The notes beneath the pieces were generated by a model. That model was not told where the DNA came from. It searched no databases and saw only the letters and a program-made list of their open reading frames with translations. Made by a program: the position numbers and the translations under genes. From Clostridia bacterium (GTDB lineage Bacteria > Bacillota_A > Clostridia > Christensenellales > CAG-138): DNA of 9,377 nt. This document shows positions 1 through 7,001 of the stretch, one piece after another. The stretch covers positions 1-9,377 of the forward strand of contig JAFUDD010000271.1 in the NCBI GenBank assembly GCA_017459315.1, in the 5' to 3' direction. Each line of letters starts with the position of its first letter. Position 1 is the first letter of the stretch.

Positions 1-8
1 CCCTTTTT

Positions 9-25
9 ACGTGTAAAATATACGT
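9..25. repeat. Imperfect 17-bp palindrome in leader
   Basis: The arms ACGTGTA (9-15) and TATACGT (19-25) are reverse complements with one mismatch, around an AAA spacer. It overlaps the possible -10 element and lies just upstream of the first operator-like site. It could be a protein-binding site or chance symmetry in AT-rich DNA. The sequence shows only the symmetry; any function is a guess. Confidence 0.3.
14..19 (+). promoter_or_regulatory. Possible -10 promoter element (TAAAAT)
   Basis: TAAAAT matches the sigma-A -10 consensus TATAAT at five of six positions and has TG directly before it. The -35 region would lie outside the window, so the promoter cannot be completed. If real, transcription would start near 26, placing both operator-like sites (27-41, 55-69) just downstream, a typical arrangement for repression. 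The leader is AT-rich against very GC-rich genes, which also makes chance matches likely. Confidence 0.25.
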
Positions 26-26
26 T

Positions 27-41
27 AAGAAAACGTTTACT
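27..41. promoter_or_regulatory. LacI/CcpA-like operator, copy 1
   Basis: AAGAAAACGTTTACT is centred on the palindrome AAACGTTT with a CG dyad at 34-35, the hallmark of LacI-family operators. It fits the degenerate cre consensus WTGNAANCGNWNNCW at all but one defined position (A instead of T at position 2). It precedes the first gene of a sugar operon, where such sites are expected. It could bind a dedicated LacI-family repressor or CcpA; the sequence does not say which. Confidence 0.55.
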
Positions 42-54
42 CAAACCTTAGCAT

Positions 55-69
55 GAGAAAACGATTACC
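55..69. promoter_or_regulatory. LacI/CcpA-like operator, copy 2
   Basis: GAGAAAACGATTACC repeats the first site in the same orientation. The two share GAAAACG-TTAC with one difference in the core (A for T at 64), and their CG centres are 28 bp apart (34/35 and 62/63). Its palindrome is weaker than in copy 1. Having two copies raises the chance that both are real binding sites for one LacI-family regulator. Confidence 0.5.
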
Positions 70-81
70 TAAACACAACCG

Positions 82-105
82 GTCGGAGGGGCGTACCCCT
101 TCGGC
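82..105 (+). other. 5' leader stem-loop
   Basis: Bases 82-91 pair with 96-105 around the loop CGTA: ten consecutive pairs, eight Watson-Crick and two G-U, including an uninterrupted AGGGG/CCCCT top. It ends 32 bases before the start codon of the binding-protein gene. No T-run follows, so it is not an ordinary intrinsic terminator. It may stabilise the mRNA 5' end or tune translation. No riboswitch class is recognised. Confidence 0.5.
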
Positions 106-125
106 ATTGCGACGGATCACGGCTT

Positions 126-134
126 GGGACGGTG
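126..134 (+). promoter_or_regulatory. Weak ribosome binding site for the first gene
   Basis: GGGACGGTG precedes GCGTATG-like spacing to the ATG at 138 and resembles, with an interrupting C, the GGGAGGTG placed the same way before the ATG at 9321. The in-frame GTG at 132 lies inside this motif and would have no usable ribosome binding site, so the ATG at 138 is preferred. It is weaker than the sites of the other genes in the operon. Confidence 0.5.
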
Positions 135-137
135 CGT

Positions 138-3056
138 ATGAAGAAGAAACAGGGTATGGCTTGGATACTGGCGATCTGCCTGCTGCTCGGCGAGCTTGTC
201 GGCCTCGTGCCGGTGCCTGCGGCGGCGGAAGCGTCCGCGTCCGCAGAACCGAAAGCGGCGGCCACGGCGGCGTATGCGGCGTATTTGGCGGCGCACGGCG
301 ATCCGGCGGCAGCGGCGGCAAACGATACGATCACAATTCCGGCAGCCTCGGTCAACGAGACCGAAGCCTATCTTGCCGAGTATCAAGGCAAAAGCTCTGT
401 TCTCGTCTGGGACGAGCAGGGCACGGCGTATTCGTGGACGTTCACCGCAAAAACCGCGGGATACTACCGCCTTGCGCTGACCTACGCGGGCGTGGCAAAC
501 AAACAGTATGATATCACACTCGACGTGCTGCTGGACGGCGCTGCGCCGTATCCGAACACGCTCGGCGTCAAGCTGCATCGTCTGTTCCTCGACGAGACCT
601 ACGCCGGCCCCGGCGAGAACGTATTTTTGCAGAACCTGAACGGCGACGAGATCATGCCCGCGCTGTCCGAGCAGTACGTATGGCAGACGCAGTATATTTA
701 CGATTCGCAGGGCGCGTATCCCGCGCCGCTGTATTACTGGCTCGACACGGGCGAGCATACGATCACCCTTACCTTAAAGGACGAAGCCTTTGCGCTCGAT
801 GCAATCACCTTTCTGAACCTCCCCAAGGAGCCGACCTACGCCGAAACGCTCGCTGCCCATGCAGACGCGGCGGATACAAACGGCGTTCTTCTGACCTATG
901 AGGCCGAAAAAAGCTATCTCAAAAACGACGTGACGCTGTTCGCCACCTACGACACCGCGTACAGCCACGTCACGCCGGCGAGCGCCGAAAACATTCTCTA
1001 CAACACCATCGGCAAGAACACATGGAAAAAGGCCGGGCAGACGATCACGTGGGAAATCGACGTACCCCAGACCGGCTGGTACTGCGTCGCGTGCAAGGTC
1101 AAGCAATATGACAAGAGCAACGCGTATTCGACGCGCGCGTTCACGATCGACGGCGAGCCGATCTGCGTCGAGGCCGACGCGCAAAAGTTCCCGTATAAAA
1201 CCGGCTGGTACGTGCAGCGGCTCGAAGCCGAGGGCGGCGAGCCGATCAAGGTGTATCTGACCGCAGGCCGCCATGTGCTCGGCATGCGCGCGGTGCTGGA
1301 CGAGGAGCTGGCAAGCGTGCTGCGCGATGTGAACGGCACGATGGAGCGCCTGCAGACATGGTACCGCGAGATCATCAAGATCACGGGCTTCAACGCCGAT
1401 GCCGAGCGCATCACGATCGACGCCAACCGCGATTTCAGCCTCGAAAAGAACGTGCCGGGCCTGCTCGAAGGTCTTGCCGCATGCAAGGCCGAGCTGGACG
1501 GCTACTACCAGCGGATCGACGAAATTTCCGAAATCTCCACTGCGAGCGCGTCGATCCTGTCCGAAACCTCGTCGCTGCTCGGCAAGCTCATCAAGCGTCC
1601 CAAAAGGATCGTGCCGCAGATCGAAACGCTGCGCTCGGATATTTCGAGCCTTGCGACATGGGTCATCGACATGCAGACGCAGCCGCTGCAGATGGATAAG
1701 CTGTATATCTACTCGCCGGACGTGAAAACGCCGCAGGTGGACAACAATATCTTCGCGCAGATCTGGTACCGCTTTTTGATGTTCCTGCACTCGTTCAAGG
1801 GCGGCACGACCGCCGTGACCGGCACCGTGCAGACCGCCGCCGACGCTCCGACGATCCGCGTGTGGATCTCCACCGCCGACATCACGACCACCGGCGCGTC
1901 CTCCGGCCGCGATCAGGCGATCATTCTGAAGCGGCTGATCGACGAATCCTTCACGGCCTCGACCGGCATCAACGTGGAGGTCAGCCTCGTTTCCGGCTCC
2001 GATACGCTTGTGCAGGCGGTGCTGGCGGGCGAGGGGCCGGATGTGGCGCTGTTCACCTCGACCGATACGCCGGTCAACCTTGCGATGCGCGGCGCGGTGC
2101 TGGATTTAAGTCAGTTCGATGGCTTTGCCGAAACGACAAAGCAGTTCACCCAAAGCGCGGTCACGCCGTTTTGGTATCAGGGCGGGTGCTACGCGTTCCC
2201 CGAAACGCAGAATTTCAACGTCCTGTTCTACCGCACCGATATCTACGAGGAATTGGAACTGAAGCCCCCGACGACGTGGGACGAGTTCTATGAACAGGTG
2301 ATCTACCTTTCGAACCACAACTACATGGTCGGCGTGCCGCAGAACCAGAACATCTTTGAATCGTTCCTCTACCAGTCCGGCACAACGTTCTATACGCCTG
2401 ACTTTTCGGCTTCCACGTTCGACACCGAGGAAGCCTTGGAATCGTTCCAAAGCTGGACGGGGCTGTACACCAAATACAGCCTATCGCTGATCTTTGACTT
2501 TTTCAATCGCTTCCGGAGCGGCGAAATGGCGCTCGCCATCGAGCCGTATAACCAGGTCAACTACCTCTATTCCGCGGCGCCGGAGCTGGACGGCCTGTGG
2601 CAGATCGCGCCGCTGCCCGCCACGGTGCGCGCCGACGGCACGGTGAGCGGCGTCGAAACCTGCTCGTCCACCGGGTGCATCGCCTTAAAGGGCACGACCC
2701 ACCCGGAGGAAGCCTATCAATTCCTGTCGTGGTGGGTATCCGCCAAGACGCAGGGCGATTTCGGCACGCAGGTGGAGCAGACGCTCGGCGTTGCCGCGCG
2801 ATACGGCACGGCGAACTTAGAGGCGTTCGAGCGCATCCCGTGGAACCCGGAGCAGGCCGCGGTCATCCGGCAGCAGCGGCAGAACACCGTCGCGGTCGAG
2901 CAGATCCCCGGCAATTACTACATCGCCCGCAACCTCTCGTTTGCGTTCCGCGCGGTCGTGTACAACAAGGCGAACCTAAGAGAAACGCTCTATAAGTACA
3001 ACATCGAGATCAATAAAGAGCTGGCCCGCAAGCAAAAGGAATTCAGCTATCGGTAA
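138..3056 (+). CDS. Large modular sugar-binding protein of a CUT1-type ABC transporter
   Basis: Extracellular solute-binding protein, 972 residues, more than twice the usual 400-450. A signal peptide (KKK start, hydrophobic core about 8-26, Ala-rich end near 28-32) is followed by an Ala-rich stretch. Two beta-sandwich regions resembling CBM6/35-type carbohydrate-binding modules follow: about 65-230, with TAGYYRLALTYAG and TGEHTITLTL, and about 252-390, with YEAEKSY, QTGWYCVACKV and AGRHVLGMRA. Next comes a largely helical spacer (about 390-525). The family 1 binding fold spans about 570-970: it opens TIRVWIS, carries VQAVLAGEGPDVALF (about 626-640), and has EAYQFLSWWVS near 858-868. It should capture an oligosaccharide outside the cell and deliver it to the two permeases that follow 11 bases downstream. 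Oddly, it has no lipobox cysteine, unlike most Gram-positive binding proteins. The start at 138 was chosen over the GTG at 132. The binding-protein identity is firm; the CBM assignment is by pattern only and the substrate is unknown. Confidence 0.88.
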   Translation: MKKKQGMAWILAICLLLGELVGLVPVPAAAEASASAEPKAAATAAYAAYLAAHGDPAAAAANDTITIPAASVNETEAYLAEYQGKSSVLVWDEQGTAYSWTFTAKTAGYYRLALTYAGVANKQYDITLDVLLDGAAPYPNTLGVKLHRLFLDETYAGPGENVFLQNLNGDEIMPALSEQYVWQTQYIYDSQGAYPAPLYYWLDTGEHTITLTLKDEAFALDAITFLNLPKEPTYAETLAAHADAADTNGVLLTYEAEKSYLKNDVTLFATYDTAYSHVTPASAENILYNTIGKNTWKKAGQTITWEIDVPQTGWYCVACKVKQYDKSNAYSTRAFTIDGEPICVEADAQKFPYKTGWYVQRLEAEGGEPIKVYLTAGRHVLGMRAVLDEELASVLRDVNGTMERLQTWYREIIKITGFNADAERITIDANRDFSLEKNVPGLLEGLAACKAELDGYYQRIDEISEISTASASILSETSSLLGKLIKRPKRIVPQIETLRSDISSLATWVIDMQTQPLQMDKLYIYSPDVKTPQVDNNIFAQIWYRFLMFLHSFKGGTTAVTGTVQTAADAPTIRVWISTADITTTGASSGRDQAIILKRLIDESFTASTGINVEVSLVSGSDTLVQAVLAGEGPDVALFTSTDTPVNLAMRGAVLDLSQFDGFAETTKQFTQSAVTPFWYQGGCYAFPETQNFNVLFYRTDIYEELELKPPTTWDEFYEQVIYLSNHNYMVGVPQNQNIFESFLYQSGTTFYTPDFSASTFDTEEALESFQSWTGLYTKYSLSLIFDFFNRFRSGEMALAIEPYNQVNYLYSAAPELDGLWQIAPLPATVRADGTVSGVETCSSTGCIALKGTTHPEEAYQFLSWWVSAKTQGDFGTQVEQTLGVAARYGTANLEAFERIPWNPEQAAVIRQQRQNTVAVEQIPGNYYIARNLSFAFRAVVYNKANLRETLYKYNIEINKELARKQKEFSYR

Positions 3057-3067
3057 AGGAGGTCGCC

Positions 3068-3988
3068 ATGGAATCCGCTTCGCTGCAAAAGAAAAGACCG
3101 GCAAAAGCGCGCGTCTGGTTCCGCAAGCAGGGGCCGAGCCTCGCTTTTTTGGCGCCGTTTACCGTGTTCTTCTTCCTGTTCACGATCCTGCCGATCATGG
3201 CGGCCATCGTGCTCAGCTTCACGTACTTCAACATGGTCAGCACGCCGACGTTCGTGGGCTTCGAGAACTATGTGCGCCTGTTCTTCGACGACGACGTGTT
3301 CTGGATCGCCCTCCGCAACACCGCGATCTTTGCGATGATCACCGGCCCGATCAGCTATGTGCTGTCGTTCTTCGTGGCGTGGCTGATCAACGAATTCAAC
3401 CGCACCGTGCGCACGATTTTAACGCTGATCTTCTACCTCCCGTCGCTCGCCGGCAACGTGTATTTTGTTTGGACGTACATCTTCTCCGGCGACAGCAACG
3501 GCTTTCTGAACAGCATCCTGATCCGGCTCGGCCTGCTCTACGGGCCTCTGCAATGGCTGACCGACACCAAGTACATGATGGCAGTCGTGATCGTCGTGAT
3601 CTTGTGGCTGTCGCTCGGCACGGGCTTTCTGTCGTTCGTCGCGGGCCTGCAGTCGCTGAACCGCGAGCTGTTCGAGTCCGCCGCCATCGACGGCATCCCG
3701 AACCGCTTTGCCGAGCTTTGGTATATCACCCTGCCGCAGATGGGGCCGCAGCTTTTGTTCGGCGCGGTCATGCAGATTTCCACATCGTTCGCCATCGGCT
3801 ATGAGTGTATGAACCTCACGGGCTTTCCGTCCACCGACTACGCGACGCAGACGCTTGTGCTGCACATCCTCGATTTCGGACAGGTTCGCTTCGAAACGGG
3901 CTATGCCTGCGCGATCGCGGTCGTGCTGTTTGCGCTGATGCTGCTGATGTGGAAGGTCATCAATAAAGTCCTGAGTAAGTGGTTATAA
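3068..3988 (+). CDS. Sugar ABC transporter permease, MalF/UgpA type
   Basis: Inner membrane permease of a CUT1 sugar importer, 306 residues, a normal length. After a basic N-terminus (KKRPAKARVWFRK) there are six likely membrane segments near 25-49, 83-107, 117-138, 170-193, 225-245 and 278-297. The cytoplasmic EAA loop, which docks on the ATPase, is visible as ESAAIDG (203-209) ending in LP (222-223). The ribosome binding site AAAGGAGGT (3055-3063) overlaps the stop codon of the binding-protein gene and fixes the ATG. It should form a heterodimer with the next gene product and receive substrate from the upstream binding protein. No ATPase gene lies nearby, as is common in Firmicutes, where one shared ATPase serves several importers. 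Confidence 0.93.
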   Translation: MESASLQKKRPAKARVWFRKQGPSLAFLAPFTVFFFLFTILPIMAAIVLSFTYFNMVSTPTFVGFENYVRLFFDDDVFWIALRNTAIFAMITGPISYVLSFFVAWLINEFNRTVRTILTLIFYLPSLAGNVYFVWTYIFSGDSNGFLNSILIRLGLLYGPLQWLTDTKYMMAVVIVVILWLSLGTGFLSFVAGLQSLNRELFESAAIDGIPNRFAELWYITLPQMGPQLLFGAVMQISTSFAIGYECMNLTGFPSTDYATQTLVLHILDFGQVRFETGYACAIAVVLFALMLLMWKVINKVLSKWL

Positions 3989-4001
3989 GGGGGTGAAGCG
4001 T

Positions 4002-4895
4002 ATGGAATCCGTAACCGTGAAAGCCCCGAAAAAGCGGGAAAAACGTTACCGCCGCGTGACCCTGTCGCGCTCGGTCGGCGGCACCGTCGTCATCTTCGCG
4101 TTTCTCATTCTGATCGGCGCGTTTATGGTGCTGCCGCTTGTGTACGTGCTCGTCACCGCGTTCAAGCCGCTGAATGAAATTCTGGCATACCCGCCGAAGT
4201 TCTTCGTGCAGCATCCGACGCTCGCCAACTTCCGCGACCTCATCGAGATCACGCAGGAAACGTGGGTGCCGTTCGAACGGTCGCTGTTCAATTCGCTGAT
4301 GCTTGCGATCCTCGGCACGTTTGTGTACATCATCATCGCGTCGCTTGCGGCGTACCCGCTGGCGAAGAATCGCTCTAAATGGGTGTACGTCTATTATCAG
4401 GTCGTCGTGCTCGCGATCCTGTTCCGCCCGGAGGTCACAAGGACGCCGCTGTACATCATCATTTCGCGGCTCGGCCTCATCAATACCTATTGGTCGCTGC
4501 TGCTGCCGGTGCTGGCGGGCAGCTTCGGCGTGTTCCTGATGCGCCAGTTCATGATGACGATTCCGGACGAAATGTTAGAGGCCGCGCGCATCGACGGCGC
4601 GAACGAGTTCACGATCTTCTGGCAGTTCATTATGCCGTCGGTCAAGCCCGCATGGATGACGCTGACGATCTTCACGTTCAAGGATCTGTGGAACACCGGC
4701 GAATCGCAGTATATCTACGAGGAAACGTTAAAGACGCTGACCGCGGTCATGCAGTCGATCTCCTCGGCGGGCATTGCGCGTGCCGGCGCGGGCGCGGTCG
4801 TGGCCTTGATCATGATGCTTCCGCCGATCGTCGTGTTCATCATTTCCCAGTCGTCGGTCATCGAAACGATGGCGACCTCCGGCATCAAGGGATAA
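4002..4895 (+). CDS. Carbohydrate ABC transporter permease, MalG type
   Basis: Second permease of the importer, 297 residues. A strongly basic cytoplasmic tail (KKREKRYRR) precedes about six membrane segments, roughly at 28-54, 96-120, 127-143, 161-182, 216-232 and 262-282. The EAA loop reads EAARIDGANE (193-202) and ends in MP (211-212), and it follows the MalG-family signature MRQFMMTIPDEMLE. An in-frame GTG at 3993 lies inside the ribosome binding site AAGGGGGTG (3987-3995), so the ATG at 4002 is the likely start. It lies 13 bases after the first permease gene, and both are in the usual MalF-then-MalG order. The C-terminus (ETMATSGIKG) is typical of the family and the gene appears intact. 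Confidence 0.93.
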   Translation: MESVTVKAPKKREKRYRRVTLSRSVGGTVVIFAFLILIGAFMVLPLVYVLVTAFKPLNEILAYPPKFFVQHPTLANFRDLIEITQETWVPFERSLFNSLMLAILGTFVYIIIASLAAYPLAKNRSKWVYVYYQVVVLAILFRPEVTRTPLYIIISRLGLINTYWSLLLPVLAGSFGVFLMRQFMMTIPDEMLEAARIDGANEFTIFWQFIMPSVKPAWMTLTIFTFKDLWNTGESQYIYEETLKTLTAVMQSISSAGIARAGAGAVVALIMMLPPIVVFIISQSSVIETMATSGIKG

Positions 4896-4907
4896 GGGGG
4901 TGCGACG

Positions 4908-6347
4908 ATGAAACGGTTACAACGCTTCTTATCCGCGGCGCTTTCGCTGCTCCTTTGTCTGCTGCCGCTTCTTGCGGTCGCGGACGATTCGGAGGTGCCG
5001 TATCAGACCTATACCTATGACCGGTGGAGCAATCCGACGCCGACGCCCAACGCCTATCTGCCCACGCGCAGCATCGGCGGTGCACAGCTCGGCTGCGGCA
5101 ACTTCAGCGCCGCGCAGGATCTGTTCTATAACGAGGCGCGGCATGAAATCTACGTGGCCGACTCCGGCAACGCGAGGATCCTTGTGCTGGACGAGGACTT
5201 TACGCTGCTGCGGGAGATCAAGGAATTGAACAACCCCGACGGCGAAGCCTACGCGCTGAAAAACCCGCAGGGGCTTTTCGTGCAGGACGACGGCACGGCC
5301 TATATCTGCGACATGGGTAATCAGCAGGTCGTCGTCGCGGACGAAAGCGGGACGCTTGTCCGCATCCTGCCGACGCCCGTTTCGCCGCTGCTGCCGGAGA
5401 ACTTCAACTATCTGCCGACCAAAATCGTCGTGGACGAAAACGGCAGGATCTATATCCTCTCGCGCGGCGTGTACCAAGGACTGATCTATCTGGAGCCGGA
5501 CGGGACGTTCATCAAATTCTTCGGGCCCAACGAAGTGGAAATGACGTTCGGGCGGCAGGTGCAAAAGCTCTGGAAGTCGATCCTGTCCGATCAGGCCGCC
5601 GCGTCCATGCAGTCGTTCAACCCGATCGAATACAGCAACCTGTTCCTCAGCGACGAGGGCTACATCTTTGCCACCGCCGCAGGCAGCGAAAACGGCGCAA
5701 GGGTGCTGACGCAGCTGAATCCGCTCGGCATCAATGTGCTGAACTGGACGGGCGGCAGCGAAACGCTGCTGTATTCAGACGCCGTGGAGCGGGACGGCAC
5801 TATCGTGCTGCTCGATACGAACGGCGGGCATCTGATCCAAACGACCGTGCAGCGCGACGCGGGCCTGTCCATGCAGATCACCTTCGGCGGCATCGGACAG
5901 CAGCTCGGCCTGTTCCAAAAGCCGGTTTCGCTTGTCGAGATCGGCGGCAATCTGTACGTGCTCGACGCCGAAAAGAATACGATCACCGAGTTCGTGCTGA
6001 CCGATTTCGGCAGAGAGATTCACGAGGCGATCATGTATTACAACCAAGGGCTGTATACCGAAAGCATCGCGCCGTGGCAGCAGGTCATCCATCACAACAC
6101 CAACTATCTGCCCGCGTATTCCGGCCTCGGCAAGGCGTATTATCAGATGCGCGATTATGCGACGGCCATGTACTACTTCAAGCTCGCGGGCGACCGGCAG
6201 AACTATTCGCTCGCGTTCAAGGAGCAGTCGTTGATTGCCATGCGGCAGGCGTTCCCGTATATTGCGCTTGGGCTTCTGCTCGTCGTTGTCGCCTGGGTGA
6301 TCCTGGGGCGCGTGCTGAAAAAGCGAAAGGAGGCGCGGCATGGATAA
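4908..6347 (+). CDS. Exported NHL-type beta-propeller/TPR protein with C-terminal membrane anchor
   Basis: A 479-residue protein. A signal peptide (basic MKRLQR, hydrophobic core, likely cleavage after AVA at 25) leads into about six repeats of NHL or six-bladed propeller type, near 72-105, 118-154, 168-205, 242-278, 289-327 and 336-368. They carry recurring patterns such as IYVADSGNARILVLD, GTAYICDMGNQQVVVAD and GNLYVLDAEKNTITEF. Two TPR-like helical repeats follow (about 371-438), then a membrane segment (about 449-468) and a basic tail KKRKEARHG. The propeller and TPRs should therefore sit outside the membrane with the tail inside. The ribosome binding site AAGGGGGTG (4894-4902) overlaps the stop of the permease gene. 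The 3' end overlaps the YIP1 gene. No enzymatic residues can be assigned; it may bind protein or glycan and scaffold the surface machinery. Architecture is well supported, function is not. Confidence 0.82.
   Translation: MKRLQRFLSAALSLLLCLLPLLAVADDSEVPYQTYTYDRWSNPTPTPNAYLPTRSIGGAQLGCGNFSAAQDLFYNEARHEIYVADSGNARILVLDEDFTLLREIKELNNPDGEAYALKNPQGLFVQDDGTAYICDMGNQQVVVADESGTLVRILPTPVSPLLPENFNYLPTKIVVDENGRIYILSRGVYQGLIYLEPDGTFIKFFGPNEVEMTFGRQVQKLWKSILSDQAAASMQSFNPIEYSNLFLSDEGYIFATAAGSENGARVLTQLNPLGINVLNWTGGSETLLYSDAVERDGTIVLLDTNGGHLIQTTVQRDAGLSMQITFGGIGQQLGLFQKPVSLVEIGGNLYVLDAEKNTITEFVLTDFGREIHEAIMYYNQGLYTESIAPWQQVIHHNTNYLPAYSGLGKAYYQMRDYATAMYYFKLAGDRQNYSLAFKEQSLIAMRQAFPYIALGLLLVVVAWVILGRVLKKRKEARHG
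6326..6347 (+). promoter_or_regulatory. Overlapping stop/start with internal ribosome binding site
   Basis: AAAGGAGG (6326-6333) inside the end of the propeller gene serves the ATG at 6340, and the upstream stop TAA is at 6345-6347, giving an 8-base overlap. This is the only overlap in the operon and suggests translational coupling, so that the two membrane proteins are made together. Confidence 0.7.
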
Positions 6348-6987
6348 GGTAAAATCGCTGCTCCGTGAGGCGGGCGCAGGCTTTTCGCAATGCTTCTACA
6401 CGATGTTCCATCCGGTCAACGGCTTCGACCAGGTCAAGTGGGAGAAGAAGGGAAACGTCCTCACCTGCGTGTGCATCCTCCTTGCGTTCTTTTTGACCAA
6501 CGTATTCGAGCAGGTGCTGACCGGGTTCATCTTCAACACCTATAACCCGGACCGTATCTCGGTGCCGTCGATCTTTCTGATCACGATGGGCGGCTTTGCG
6601 ATCGCCTACGTCGCCAACTGGGCGGCGGGGTCGCTGCAGTTCTCCGAGGGCGAAGCGCGGGATATTCTGATCGTGCTGTGCTATACGCTTGTGCCGTATA
6701 CGATCTTCGCGCTCGCACACATCTTCTTCACCAACTTTGCCAATGCGGAGCTGAACGCGTTCTTGGTCGCGCTGCGCGTGGTCGGCTACCTTTGGAGCGG
6801 CATGATCCTGATTTTCGGGATGTACTACGTGCATCAGTTCAGCTTCGGCGGATTGGTGCTGAACCTGTTTTTAACCGTCGTCGGCATTGCGATCATCCTG
6901 TTCCTGCTGCTTTTAGGCTATTCGCTTGTGCAGCAGATGAGCACGTTTGTCGTGACGATCTACAACGAGATCGCATTCCGGCTGTGA
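6340..6987 (+). CDS. YIP1-family integral membrane protein
   Basis: A 215-residue polytopic membrane protein with about five membrane segments near 40-62, 77-97, 109-131, 143-163 and 170-195. The N-terminal stretch with FHPVNGFDQVKWEKKGN (about 23-39) before the first membrane segment is the pattern seen in bacterial YIP1-domain proteins (Pfam Yip1), as is the conserved Y-x-LVPY motif (115-120) in the third segment. Bacterial members have no settled function. YIP1 genes beside sugar ABC operons with DUF5696 proteins are something I recall from Paenibacillus-type genomes, not something the window proves. Its start overlaps the propeller gene, pointing to a shared complex. No catalytic motif is visible. 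Confidence 0.78.
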   Translation: MDKVKSLLREAGAGFSQCFYTMFHPVNGFDQVKWEKKGNVLTCVCILLAFFLTNVFEQVLTGFIFNTYNPDRISVPSIFLITMGGFAIAYVANWAAGSLQFSEGEARDILIVLCYTLVPYTIFALAHIFFTNFANAELNAFLVALRVVGYLWSGMILIFGMYYVHQFSFGGLVLNLFLTVVGIAIILFLLLLGYSLVQQMSTFVVTIYNEIAFRL

Positions 6988-7001
6988 GGGAGGGGGACGG
7001 C

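Noticed and set aside
1..8. CCCTTTTT at the window edge as a terminator tail of an upstream gene
   Set aside because: Only the T-run is visible and any stem would lie outside the window, so it cannot be supported.
82..105. Leader hairpin as an intrinsic terminator or riboswitch
   Set aside because: No T-run follows, no alternative antiterminator pairing was seen, and no conserved riboswitch core is recognisable in the short leader.
53..511. Short + strand open frame overlapping the leader and the start of the binding-protein gene
   Set aside because: The translation is Arg/Gly-rich with no domain, and it runs through both an operator-like site and the leader hairpin. The frame starting at 138 has the signal peptide and domains.
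774..1790. Long open frame on the - strand opposite the binding-protein gene
   Set aside because: Composition is Arg/His/Asp-rich and domain-free, and it lies wholly inside a well-supported coding region, as do the smaller - strand frames.
6678..7001. Upstream extension of the DUF5696 reading frame
   Set aside because: It overlaps the YIP1 gene in another frame, and its translation is Arg-rich and non-membrane-like. The lipoprotein signal peptide and ribosome binding site place the start at 7002.
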